A stretch of DNA of 64,000 bases from an uncultured Clostridia bacterium (GTDB lineage: Bacteria; Bacillota; Clostridia; Saccharofermentanales; Saccharofermentanaceae): positions 1 to 64,000 of the forward strand of contig CAMVGO010000002.1 of NCBI GenBank assembly GCA_947167045.1, read 5' to 3'. The position numbers were made by a program, and so were the translations under genes. Below, one piece after another: positions 8,084-16,546 of this stretch (its first letter is position 1; every line of letters begins with the position of its first letter). The notes beneath the pieces are model-generated. The model had not been told where the DNA came from and searched no databases. It saw only the letters and a list, made by a program, of their open reading frames with translations.

Positions 8084-8758
8084 TTGGAAAACACCAAAGA
8101 CAAGAGTCTCATAAAGAAGATACTGTATGTCATCGTGACGCTGCTCCCGATGGCCATTTACATGGTCGTTTACATGCCCACGTTCTTCTGGGTCGAGAGC
8201 CTGGATCACGGCGGGAACTTCCACATCATCCACACGGCTGTGGATGACATGATCCCCGTCATCGAAGTATTCATCATCCCTTATGCGCTCTGGCTTCCTT
8301 ATCTTTGCGCCGGCATGATCGCAATAGCCATCAGGACGCGCACCGTTTCACGCAAGACATCCTACATGCTCATGGCGGGAATGACGCTGTTCATCATCAT
8401 TTCGCTCGTATATCCGAACATGCTCGAGCTCAGGGCGGCTATTCCCGACCGTCAGAACATATTCATAGACATGATCTCTTATCTTCATTCGATCGACACG
8501 CCTACGGACGTGCTGCCGAGTCTTCACGTTTACGATGCCATCGTGGTGGCTTCCGGCCTTCATCTGGCTTTCCCCGAGAAGAAGGGCATGCTCGCCGCAA
8601 GCGACCTGCTGACGCTCCTCATCGTGCTTTCCACTATGTTTATCAAGCAGCACTCGATAATCGACGTCATCTCCGCTATTGTGATGTTCATCCCCGTATT
8701 CATCATCATCTGCTTTGTGATAAAGCCTTTGAAGAGACCTGCGCCGGCCGTAGCCTGA
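8084..8758 (+). CDS. PAP2-superfamily membrane phosphatase
   Basis: 224 aa with six predicted membrane helices. The PAP2 (phosphatidic acid phosphatase type 2) motifs are partly visible: 'LPSLHVYDAI' (about residues 145-154) and 'STMFIKQHSIIDV' (about 186-198), where the two histidines and the aspartate are the expected catalytic and support residues. The pattern is closest to the Aur1/inositol-phosphotransferase-like branch. Likely substrates are lipid phosphates or undecaprenyl pyrophosphate. The start is TTG at 8084 with GAGGA nine bases upstream; no better ATG exists. It stands alone between a serpin and a solute-binding protein. Confidence 0.8.
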   Translation: MENTKDKSLIKKILYVIVTLLPMAIYMVVYMPTFFWVESLDHGGNFHIIHTAVDDMIPVIEVFIIPYALWLPYLCAGMIAIAIRTRTVSRKTSYMLMAGMTLFIIISLVYPNMLELRAAIPDRQNIFIDMISYLHSIDTPTDVLPSLHVYDAIVVASGLHLAFPEKKGMLAASDLLTLLIVLSTMFIKQHSIIDVISAIVMFIPVFIIICFVIKPLKRPAPAVA

Positions 8759-8840
8759 AATCCCCCGTCTTTTTTCTTATCTCCGCCCGAAATACGGAAC
8801 GGCGGCTTTTCCGCACACGGGAAAAAGCCTTATCCCTCCG

Positions 8841-8849
8841 TGGTATAAT
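8841..8849 (+). promoter_or_regulatory. Extended -10 promoter for the solute-binding protein
   Basis: TGGTATAAT lies 51 bp upstream of the start at 8900. AGGGGG (8886-8891) is the ribosome binding site. Confidence 0.55.
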
Positions 8850-8899
8850 ATACGGGTTTAAGACCTGCACGGTGTCTTCATGCTCAGGGGGATAATTCT

Positions 8900-10630
8900 A
8901 TGAAAAAGAGTCCGAAGGACGGCGAGACTGAAAAGAAGATCAGTGTTGCTGCTGTCACCGGATTTGTGTTATCGGCAGTATTTCTGATCGTTTCCGTTAT
9001 CGCATGGATGAACATATACTCTTTTTCGGATGCGGAAGACAGCGCTTCCGTATGGATGAACCTGTTCAGGATATCGCTGGCAGGCACTGTGGCTGCGCTC
9101 ATAGCATCGGCAGCCGGCGTTGTTATCTCCAAAGTCAAGGACAGGAACGGCAAAGAGATCGGCGTGACAGGAATAATAACCTCAGCCGTGGGAATCGCCG
9201 CCAACATTGCGGCTTATGCCATCTTCCTAAATATGGTTGCCGGCAGTGTTGCCGTGGGGAATCCTCAGGACAACACCGGACCGGAAGAGACGGAACCGAC
9301 ATCAGGACGTAATTATTTCATGGAGACCACTATACCTGATGACATAACTCCCGAGATAATGACATGCATCTACGGTTACGGTCCTGAACACATCACTCTC
9401 TGGTCTTATATGGATGAAGTCCCGTCGATGGTGGAGATGTATGTGGGACTCCATCCGGAATTTGCGGAGAAATATTCGGTGGAATGTACGATCCTGACCA
9501 CGGATTATAACTACCAGAAAGCCCTTGATAATGCTCTTACGGGCGGCGGTGACGAGGCTCCCGACATCTATGTGGTTGAAGCATCTTATGCCACGAAATA
9601 CACGAAGGGCTCAATGTCTGAATATGCGGCAGCCTATGAAGATCTCGGCATCGATGTTGAGACAAAGATAATGGAAGCTGATATAGCTTCTTTCATAGTG
9701 GATGTGGGATCGCGCAACGGTGAAGTGGTCGGCCTGAGCTATGCCGCTAACAGCGGTGCCATGATCTACAGGGCATCCATTGCCAGGGAAGTGTTCGGCA
9801 CTGATGATCCGGTTGATATCGAGCGGCTTCTGGGCGGAGGATCAGGCAGCTGGGACAAATTCTGGATCGCTGCAGATATGCTGGAAAGTTACGGGTATCC
9901 CATCGTTACCGGCAGTGAAGAGGTCTGGATGGTAATGGAGGGAAATGCTGAAAGCGGTTGGATCACGGAAGACGGCGCGCTCTTTGTCGATCCCTGGCGT
10001 GAGGAATTCCTCGATTATGCAAAGGATATAAGGACAAACAACTGGTCCAACAATGCAAGGGTATGGTCTGACCAGTGGTACACGGACATGTGCGACGAAA
10101 ACGGCTGCTTCTGCTTTTTCGGGCCTTATTGGATGATCCAATACATCATGTCAGGCTGGAGTACTACCGGTACGGGCGCGGGAACCTTCGGTGACTGGAG
10201 AGTATGCACTCCTCCGGAAGGCTTTTTCTGGGGCGGATCGTGGCTCCTTGCAAACAGGGATACGGATAACAAAGAGGGAGTGGCAGAACTTCTCGAATGG
10301 TTCACGCTGGATTTCTCCGATACCGGACTTCAGTACTATCTTGCAAACGGCATGCTCGGTGACGGTTACAAGGATACCGTTGCTTCAAATACAGTAATGC
10401 GCATGTGCGACGGAAGTGATCCGTTCTGCGGCGGTCAGGACGTATTTCCGGTATTTGCCGAGTGCAGTTATTTCGCATCGGGTATGGTTTATTCCGAATA
10501 CGATGAACTGATAGGTGCGATCTGGGTCTATTACGCCTATGAATATGCCGAAGGTCACATAAAGAGGAATGATGTCATTAATGTCTTCACTAATGATGTG
10601 TACAGTGAACTGAAGCTGGGGCAGGGATGA
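8900..10630 (+). CDS. Membrane-anchored family 1 extracellular solute-binding protein
   Basis: 576 aa. Three membrane helices at about 15-37, 50-72 and 90-112 precede a Thr/Glu-rich linker and a solute-binding domain (about 150-576). The 'APDIYVVEASY' stretch, the aromatic-rich interior and 'WGGSWLLANRDTDNKEGVAELLEWFT' are typical of the sugar-binding proteins of ABC importers. Usual members have a lipoprotein signal instead of three helices; an odd helix number places the binding domain outside. No ABC permease or ATPase gene lies nearby, so this may be a receptor or an orphan binder rather than an importer subunit. Substrate unknown. Confidence 0.82.
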   Translation: MKKSPKDGETEKKISVAAVTGFVLSAVFLIVSVIAWMNIYSFSDAEDSASVWMNLFRISLAGTVAALIASAAGVVISKVKDRNGKEIGVTGIITSAVGIAANIAAYAIFLNMVAGSVAVGNPQDNTGPEETEPTSGRNYFMETTIPDDITPEIMTCIYGYGPEHITLWSYMDEVPSMVEMYVGLHPEFAEKYSVECTILTTDYNYQKALDNALTGGGDEAPDIYVVEASYATKYTKGSMSEYAAAYEDLGIDVETKIMEADIASFIVDVGSRNGEVVGLSYAANSGAMIYRASIAREVFGTDDPVDIERLLGGGSGSWDKFWIAADMLESYGYPIVTGSEEVWMVMEGNAESGWITEDGALFVDPWREEFLDYAKDIRTNNWSNNARVWSDQWYTDMCDENGCFCFFGPYWMIQYIMSGWSTTGTGAGTFGDWRVCTPPEGFFWGGSWLLANRDTDNKEGVAELLEWFTLDFSDTGLQYYLANGMLGDGYKDTVASNTVMRMCDGSDPFCGGQDVFPVFAECSYFASGMVYSEYDELIGAIWVYYAYEYAEGHIKRNDVINVFTNDVYSELKLGQG

Positions 10631-10654
10631 GGGAGCTCAGGATTTGCTTCGCAT

Positions 10655-10755
10655 AACCGCCAATTCGGATAAAAGGATGCAGAATGGCGGTTTCTGGAAA
10701 ATACACTTTTGGATAATACACCGCCAGTTTAAAGAAAATGAGCAGAATGGCGGTT
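10655..10755. repeat. Two tandem hairpin units, 63-bp period
   Basis: AACCGCCAATTC (10655-10666) pairs with GAATGGCGGTT (10682-10692), and ACCGCCA (10720-10726) pairs with GAATGGCGGTT (10745-10755). The 14-mer GCAGAATGGCGGTT is repeated exactly at 10679 and 10742. The region lies between convergent genes and could give bidirectional termination. Confidence 0.7.
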
Positions 10756-10829
10756 GACGGCTGACAAGCTTATGAAACAACCAATGCTTGAAAAGGTGTC
10801 TCCCGCTCCTGCTAAAGAGCCGCACAGTA

Positions 10830-10864
10830 AAAGGGGCCGCTTCCTGCACGGAAACAGCCCCTTT
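10830..10864 (-). terminator. Terminator of the pnt operon
   Basis: AAAGGGGC (10830-10837) pairs with GCCCCTTT (10857-10864), 26 bp past the pntB stop codon. On the minus strand the stem ends in CCCCTTTT. It could also act on the plus strand, where a T-rich stretch follows. Confidence 0.75.
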
Positions 10865-10889
10865 GATGTTTTTATTTCAGATTTGCTTA

Positions 10890-12281
10890 TCAGTTCTCGA
10901 ACTCGACTACGAGCTGGGATACTGTCTGCTTTGCGTCGCCGTAGATCATTACGGTGTTGTCCATCGTGAAGAGCGGGTTCTCGATGCCGGAGAAGCCCGT
11001 ACCCTGACCACGCTTGAGAACGAATACCGTGCGTGCTTCGTAAGCGTTTACGATAGGCATGCCGTAGATAGGCGAGGATTCGTCGTTGATGGCTGCAGGG
11101 TTGACAACGTCATTGGCGCCGATGACGATCGCGATGTCCGTGTTGGGCATCTGGGGATTCATCTCGTCTGCCGTCTTGAGCTGCTCGTAGGGAACGTTAG
11201 CTTCAGCAAGGAGAACGTTCATGTGACCGGGCATACGGCCTGCAACGGGGTGGATGGCGAAGTTGACTTCGCAGCCGTTCTCTTCGAGGACGTCGCAGAG
11301 CTCCTTAACGGCGTGCTGAGCCTGAGCAACAGCCATGCCGTAACCGGGTACGAATACTACGCTCTTAGCAGCCTCGAGGATGAGGAATGCATCCTCAACG
11401 GACATTGACTTGGGTTCCTTGTGCTCGCCTTCTGCGGAAGCAGCCTTCTTCTTTGTTGTCTTGAAGAGGAGAGCTGCGAATGTCTTGTTCATGGCCTTGC
11501 ACATGATGAGTGTGAGGATGACGCCGGAAGCACCTACGAGGCAGCCGGATACGATGAGGACCGTATTTCCGATAGGGAAGCCTGCGAATGCTGCGGCAAG
11601 ACCGGAGAGAGCATTGAGGAAAGAGATGATGACCGGCATGTCGCCGCCGCCGATGGTGATAACCATCGTTACGCCGAGTACCAGTGATGAGATCGTTGTG
11701 ATGATGACGCCTGCAACGCCGAGACCGCCGTCAGGTGAGATGCAGAGGAAGAGGATCCCCATTACTGCAACTGCGAGGATGCCTGCGTTGATGAAGTTCT
11801 TGCCCGGGATGGAGATGTTCTTCTTGAACATCTTGAGTCCTGCGAGCTTGCCCCATGCGATGAGCGAACCTGTGAAAGCTACAGCACCGATGAGGATCGT
11901 GAGACCGAGTGTGAGTGCCGTGAAAGCATCCTCGGTTACGCCTGCGATGTACTGTGAGATCGCAACGAGCATTGAGGACAGACCGCCGAAGCCGTTAAAG
12001 AGGGCAACGAGCTGGGGCATGCCGGTCATTTCGACCTTCTTGGACCAGATGACGCCTACAACGCTTCCGCCTGCAATGGCAAAGACGATGAGAATGTAAC
12101 TTACGAGACCTCCGTCGATAACGTCCTGTGAGATGAGGACGGATACGACAGCGATCAGCATACCGACTGAAGAGTAGAGGTTACCCTTACGTGCGGTATC
12201 GGCTTTTCCGAGTTTCTTGATGCCCATGATGAAAAGGACACAGGACACCATGTAAAGTACTATGCAAATATAATCGCTCAT
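10890..12281 (-). CDS. pntB: NAD(P) transhydrogenase subunit beta
   Basis: 463 aa, the usual length. Nine or so membrane helices (residues 1-265) form half of the proton channel. The C-terminal part (about 285-463) is the NADP-binding domain III, with the 'GYGMAVAQAQ' loop, 'HPVAGRMPGHMNVLLAEA' and 'IVIGANDVVNPAA'. With PntAA and PntAB it couples proton movement to hydride transfer between NADH and NADP. Its ATG overlaps the stop of pntAB by four bases (ATGA), so translation is coupled. Last gene of the operon. Confidence 0.97.
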   Translation of the reverse strand: MSDYICIVLYMVSCVLFIMGIKKLGKADTARKGNLYSSVGMLIAVVSVLISQDVIDGGLVSYILIVFAIAGGSVVGVIWSKKVEMTGMPQLVALFNGFGGLSSMLVAISQYIAGVTEDAFTALTLGLTILIGAVAFTGSLIAWGKLAGLKMFKKNISIPGKNFINAGILAVAVMGILFLCISPDGGLGVAGVIITTISSLVLGVTMVITIGGGDMPVIISFLNALSGLAAAFAGFPIGNTVLIVSGCLVGASGVILTLIMCKAMNKTFAALLFKTTKKKAASAEGEHKEPKSMSVEDAFLILEAAKSVVFVPGYGMAVAQAQHAVKELCDVLEENGCEVNFAIHPVAGRMPGHMNVLLAEANVPYEQLKTADEMNPQMPNTDIAIVIGANDVVNPAAINDESSPIYGMPIVNAYEARTVFVLKRGQGTGFSGIENPLFTMDNTVMIYGDAKQTVSQLVVEFEN

Positions 12282-12592
12282 TTCTTAGGTGTCTCCTTTT
12301 TCTTAAACATTGCGAGCATTCTGTCGGTTACGAAATATCCGCCGATAACGTTGATGGTCGCGAAAAATATGGCGATGGCGCCGATGATAAGTCCGAGGAC
12401 GTGATTACCGGATGAGTTGATCGCGGTAGCTGCGATGGCACCGACGATCGTGATGCCGGAGATGGCGTTCGTACCGCTCATGAGAGGGGTATGAAGCTGT
12501 GAAGGGACCTTCGAGATGAGCTCGACGCCAAGGTAGGCGGCGATGATGAAGACGAAGATCAGGAGCATGATCGTATCAGTCGTGATTTCCAT
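12278..12592 (-). CDS. pntAB: NAD(P) transhydrogenase subunit alpha 2 (membrane part)
   Basis: 104 aa with three to four membrane helices: the small membrane subunit (domain IIa) that in E. coli is fused to the alpha subunit and in Rhodospirillum rubrum is separate. 'TPLMSGTNAISGITIVGAI' is the family signature around the channel. AAGGAGGG overlaps the last codons of pntAA and precedes ATG 12592 at good spacing. Confidence 0.95.
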   Translation of the reverse strand: MEITTDTIMLLIFVFIIAAYLGVELISKVPSQLHTPLMSGTNAISGITIVGAIAATAINSSGNHVLGLIIGAIAIFFATINVIGGYFVTDRMLAMFKKKETPKK

Positions 12593-12595
12593 ATA

Positions 12596-13723
12596 TTAAC
12601 CCTCCTTAAATCTCTCGTGGATGATGGCTCCGCCCTGTGTGAGCAGGCACCCCTTCATGATCTCATCGGACAGGTTGACTTCGAATTCCTTGGACTCCTT
12701 GTTGTAGAAGTGGGTGAGGAAAGCGGAGATGTTGCCGGAGAGCATCTTGGATGCATCCCAAGGTACCTGACGCTGGAGTTCGTCACCGGGCATGATGATT
12801 ACGCCGTTGTCCGTGACAACTTCCTTTGTGGGATCGGATCCTTCGACGTTACCGCCTGTGGAAACCGCCATATCCACGATGATCGAACCGGGCTGCATTC
12901 TCTCGATAACGTCCTTCTTGATGAGGACGGGAGCCTTGCGGCCGAATACCTTTGCGGTTGTGATAACGATATTTGCCTTCTCGCAGACTTTAGCCTGAGC
13001 CTCCTGCTGCTTGGCGATCTGCTCGGGAGTGAGCTCTTTTGCGTAGCCCTGAGCTGTCTGGCCCATCTCGCCAAGGTCGATCTTGACGAAGTTTGCGCCC
13101 AAGGACTTAACCTGCTCTTCGACTACCGGTCTTGTATCGAATGCGTCTACACGTGCACCGAGTCTCTTTGCGGTCGCGATGGCCTGAAGGCCTGCAACGC
13201 CAACGCCGATAACGAATACTCTTGCAGGATTGATCGTTCCTGCAGGCGTAACCATCATCGGGAGGATCTTGGGCATATGCGCTGCTGCGTTGAGCACTGC
13301 GACATAGCCTGCGAGAGATGTCTGTGAAGACTGAACGTCCATCTTCTGAGCGAGGGTCGTTCTGGGGATCATCTCGAGGGAAACGGCCTGGATGTTGTTC
13401 TTGGCGAATCCGTTAAGAAGATCTTTCTCGTTGAAGGGATCCAGAAAGCTGATGTGAACCGTATCGGGGTTCATTCCGTCAGCTGAATCGGGCTTAAGGA
13501 TCCTGACAACAATCTCGGCATCGCTAAGTCCGCCTTTTTCTGTCTTGACGATCTTGGCGCCGGCCTGTTCGTAATCCGCATCTTCAAAGCCGCTCTTGAG
13601 ACCAGCTCCGCTTACGACCGAGAACTCAAAGCCCATGCCTGTGAGCTTCTTGATGTCATCGGGGATAAGGGCAACGCGCGTCTCGGCAGGCAGACTTTCC
13701 TTGCATACCAGAACTTTCTTCAT
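12596..13723 (-). CDS. pntAA: NAD(P) transhydrogenase subunit alpha 1 (NAD-binding)
   Basis: 375 aa, soluble domain I, related to alanine dehydrogenase. 'ARVFVIGVGVAGLQAIATAKRLGARV' around residue 170 is the Rossmann NAD site, written here as GxGxxG. 'KESLPAETRVALIPDDI' is the N-terminal family motif and 'DTRP' follows. I use ATG 13723, which has AGAGG seven bases upstream; a GTG two codons earlier overlaps that site. First gene of pntAA-pntAB-pntB, the three-subunit layout. Provides NADPH from NADH using the proton gradient, or the reverse. Confidence 0.96.
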   Translation of the reverse strand: MKKVLVCKESLPAETRVALIPDDIKKLTGMGFEFSVVSGAGLKSGFEDADYEQAGAKIVKTEKGGLSDAEIVVRILKPDSADGMNPDTVHISFLDPFNEKDLLNGFAKNNIQAVSLEMIPRTTLAQKMDVQSSQTSLAGYVAVLNAAAHMPKILPMMVTPAGTINPARVFVIGVGVAGLQAIATAKRLGARVDAFDTRPVVEEQVKSLGANFVKIDLGEMGQTAQGYAKELTPEQIAKQQEAQAKVCEKANIVITTAKVFGRKAPVLIKKDVIERMQPGSIIVDMAVSTGGNVEGSDPTKEVVTDNGVIIMPGDELQRQVPWDASKMLSGNISAFLTHFYNKESKEFEVNLSDEIMKGCLLTQGGAIIHERFKEG

Positions 13724-13792
13724 TTGCACACCTCTTCTGACTTGGATTGTGTGGACATGGAAATCTACACGCTAACTTTCAAAGTATAAAAC

Positions 13793-13823
13793 AAAGCCCC
13801 GCCGATTTAAAGGGCGGGGCTTT
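13793..13823 (-). terminator. Terminator after the 502-aa secreted protein gene
   Basis: AAAGCCCCGCC (13793-13803) and GGCGGGGCTTT (13813-13823) form a perfect 11-bp stem with a 9-base loop. It lies 58 bp past the minus-strand stop at 13881 and is followed on that strand by TTTGTTTTA, so it insulates the pnt operon from that gene. Confidence 0.9.
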
Positions 13824-13880
13824 AGTTAATTAAATTAAATTTATGGTCCGGATTATCACTAAATGTCGAAATATCTGTCC

Positions 13881-15389
13881 TTATTTGCCGAAATATTCGT
13901 CCTTGAGTTTTCCGACACCTTCCACTATATCCTCCACGAGATGCTTGAATTCACGCTTGTCCATCTTGGTGACGTCAGTGAAGTTTCCGGGAACGTTCGG
14001 CATCGGATCGTGCCTGTCGATCGTGATGGTCAGCTCAAGAGTCTTGACACCCGTAACAGCCTCACCGTCGCCTCTCAGGTTCGTGAGCAGGAAGATATAC
14101 TTGTCACCCTTCTGTATGAGGTTGCCCTTGACGGAATAGTCGGAATACTTGTCCTTATATCTGATTGAGAAATCGCCGGCTCTTCTGTCCCATTCGATCT
14201 TCAAAGCGTTCCCGGTGGTCTCGAGTTCCTGGTCGTAATCCCGGTTGTCACCGTAATCGACATATACGCGCCTGAGCTGTGTCTCCGTAGTCTTTATGAC
14301 TGCCTCGTATGCGCTTGAAGTGTTCGTCTCGACGGAATACGTGATCGAGAAGCCTTCGCCTGTTCTCTTGTCCTCACCGGCAAGGCTCATCTCTTTGGAC
14401 TTTGTTACGTTCTTGCCGAGAGCCAGAGTAAGCTCGTAGTTATCCTTGCCATATTCCAATTCGGCTTCGAACTGTGCGAGTCTTCTGCCTGACTTCGTTA
14501 CATAGAAAACGAGCTGGAGCTCAAGGTCATCGATCTCTTCAAGTTCGTCTTCGATATCGTCGAGATAATCGTAGAAACGGTCAACGTAATCGTCCGGTTC
14601 CTCTCTAAGAGAACCGTTTGAAGCGATGCGGTAGAGGAACTTCTCAAGATCCTTGTCGTTGTTTGCGTATTCGATAAGATCTGCGCCTGCCTGAGCCAGA
14701 GCTTCTTCGTCAATGGTGAGCGTGACAGCGGTGCAGGGGATCTTCTCATCGCCTACCGTGATCGTCTTGCTTGAAGTTCCGACATCGGAATACTTGACGA
14801 GGAGCTCGATCGCGCGGGTCCTGTATTTTGTGTTCATGTTGGACATGTCGCGCTGGAGGTTCTTATCGTTCTTGACGGTATCCCTCAGGTTCATGAAATA
14901 GTCGTACTGTTCGTCCGTGAGGGAGTAGTCGGTCTCTTCATCGGGATCGAAAATGGAGCCCGGAAGGTTCTTTTCGAGATTCTTGATGTTGACGCCGTAT
15001 GAGCCGTCAAACAACTCGGGGCACGTCATGGCCATCCTGTCTGAGTTGCAGAGGATCCTGGGCTGGAAAACGACCTCGTCGTCATCCTTGAGAGTCAGCT
15101 CGTAAGCGCTCTTCATGTCCTTGGCGTCAAGGTATATCTTGCCCTGTGCTGCAAGGTCGTTCTTGAGGACCTTGTCCAGATCGGCCGAAACAGAAATGGA
15201 ACCGCCGTTTATGACGTCATCCGCAACATCAAAGACTTCAAGCTTTTTCGCATCAGAGATCGTGTTGGCGAAAGCCCTTACGATCAAGGCGCTGGGCCTG
15301 TTGGCAACCGCGATGGAAGTCACTACCAGAGCAATGAGCGCCGCTGCTCCGATCGAACCGCCTATGATCAGCCCCTTCTTCTTATCCAT
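13881..15389 (-). CDS. Membrane-anchored extracellular protein of unknown function
   Basis: 502 aa from ATG 15389, chosen because GGAGG is eight bases upstream (an earlier in-frame start adds 14 unsupported residues). One N-terminal membrane helix (about 6-26) after a lysine run, then 'NRPSALIVRAFANTI', which opens a large, acidic, mainly beta/alpha extracellular region without recognised catalytic motifs. Charge and the repeated 'YELTL', 'ELTLAL' and 'LELTITI' strands suggest lipoprotein-localisation-like beta sheets. Similar anchored proteins are frequent in Clostridia and uncharacterised. I do not recognise the family. Confidence 0.8.
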   Translation of the reverse strand: MDKKKGLIIGGSIGAAALIALVVTSIAVANRPSALIVRAFANTISDAKKLEVFDVADDVINGGSISVSADLDKVLKNDLAAQGKIYLDAKDMKSAYELTLKDDDEVVFQPRILCNSDRMAMTCPELFDGSYGVNIKNLEKNLPGSIFDPDEETDYSLTDEQYDYFMNLRDTVKNDKNLQRDMSNMNTKYRTRAIELLVKYSDVGTSSKTITVGDEKIPCTAVTLTIDEEALAQAGADLIEYANNDKDLEKFLYRIASNGSLREEPDDYVDRFYDYLDDIEDELEEIDDLELQLVFYVTKSGRRLAQFEAELEYGKDNYELTLALGKNVTKSKEMSLAGEDKRTGEGFSITYSVETNTSSAYEAVIKTTETQLRRVYVDYGDNRDYDQELETTGNALKIEWDRRAGDFSIRYKDKYSDYSVKGNLIQKGDKYIFLLTNLRGDGEAVTGVKTLELTITIDRHDPMPNVPGNFTDVTKMDKREFKHLVEDIVEGVGKLKDEYFGK

Positions 15390-15658
15390 AACCAGTCCCT
15401 CCTGTTTCCAAACGTAAAAAAAGTATAACACATAAACAGCGATATGACTCGCCGTGCCTAGCCGCCGGCTGTCCCGGCATCACTTTGTTTACTCGCAATA
15501 TACACGCATACACCTGCAAAATCTCACGGCATATGAGGGAGTTTGTCAGGTTGAAAACGGCTTTTCCTAATATTATTATTAAAGAATGAGGTAAAGCGTC
15601 TCCTGCCGTGAGGGAAAGCTTCCGGGCTTGTTGGCGGAGACATGGGGGGATGGTTGTT

Positions 15659-16546
15659 ATGACCAAGGAAAAACGGAGGGCTGTATTTAAGTCCGGTTAT
15701 AAGTTCCTGATCGGGGGGATCCTGGCGGTCCTCCTGTGCGTATCTGTGTTTTTGGCTGTCGGGCTGAGCAATTACATAGCGCTTGGGACGAAGGCAGGAG
15801 AGATGGGCTGGACCGTCACTTCCGATGAGGATGCGGCAGGCATCGGCGTAGGTGTCATCGAGTCATATTCGACCGAGACGGAGCCGTCTGAGACCGAGGC
15901 TGTCGTAATGGTTCCGGCGCTGAGCGAGCACGACGACATAAAGATATTCACCACCACAGTTGCAGGCGACAATTACTATTCCGCCAAGAACGAGAAACTC
16001 GAACTCTATATCGTGCCCAAGGAGAGGGAAGGCTACAAGCCCTGGATACTGGAGGGTATCGGTTTTGAGGTGCTCGGCTTTTCAAGGGACGGATGGGCCG
16101 CCATTGATTTCCGCGGCAACAGGTATTACGTCAAGAGTTCTGACATAATCAAGGCGGAAGCACCTGAGGATGCTCTCGAAAAACATGTCGATCCCGTGGA
16201 TTCACAGTCTGTCAGGTTCTTTACCCCCGTTGACGGAGACATGGAATATGTGGTAAGTCTCAATACCAGGGGCTACAGTCTTCCCGATGTCATGAGCAGC
16301 GGCAACAAGATCGATCTCAAAGAAGGGGAGAGGGCCGTGGTCGTCGCCACATGCGGCGAATGGTACAAGATAATCTACATGAACGCCGAGTACTATGTCC
16401 TCAGCTATCTTGAGCCCAGAGACACATATCTCGAAAAGCATCCCGATGCCGAGATAACGGACAACACCGGATATGAACCCGTGGCCGTGGGGGCGGAGGA
16501 TGCTTCCAGGATCCTTGAGTTTTCGGAGAAGGAGTCTGAAGATTGA
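15659..16546 (+). CDS. Membrane-anchored protein with two SH3-like segments
   Basis: 295 aa from ATG 15659 (GGGGGG nine bases upstream; ATG 15650 is also possible with GGCGGAG further up). One membrane helix at about 14-38, a Thr/Glu linker, then two similar beta-rich segments (about 95-180 and 185-270), each ending in a surface-exposed 'W(A/Y)xIxxxxxxYYV' strand pattern like bacterial SH3 domains. Its stop overlaps the TTG start of the glycosyltransferase at 16543, so it is the first gene of a three-gene unit with two GT39-type enzymes. Binding to cell-wall material is inference. Confidence 0.75.
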   Translation: MTKEKRRAVFKSGYKFLIGGILAVLLCVSVFLAVGLSNYIALGTKAGEMGWTVTSDEDAAGIGVGVIESYSTETEPSETEAVVMVPALSEHDDIKIFTTTVAGDNYYSAKNEKLELYIVPKEREGYKPWILEGIGFEVLGFSRDGWAAIDFRGNRYYVKSSDIIKAEAPEDALEKHVDPVDSQSVRFFTPVDGDMEYVVSLNTRGYSLPDVMSSGNKIDLKEGERAVVVATCGEWYKIIYMNAEYYVLSYLEPRDTYLEKHPDAEITDNTGYEPVAVGAEDASRILEFSEKESED

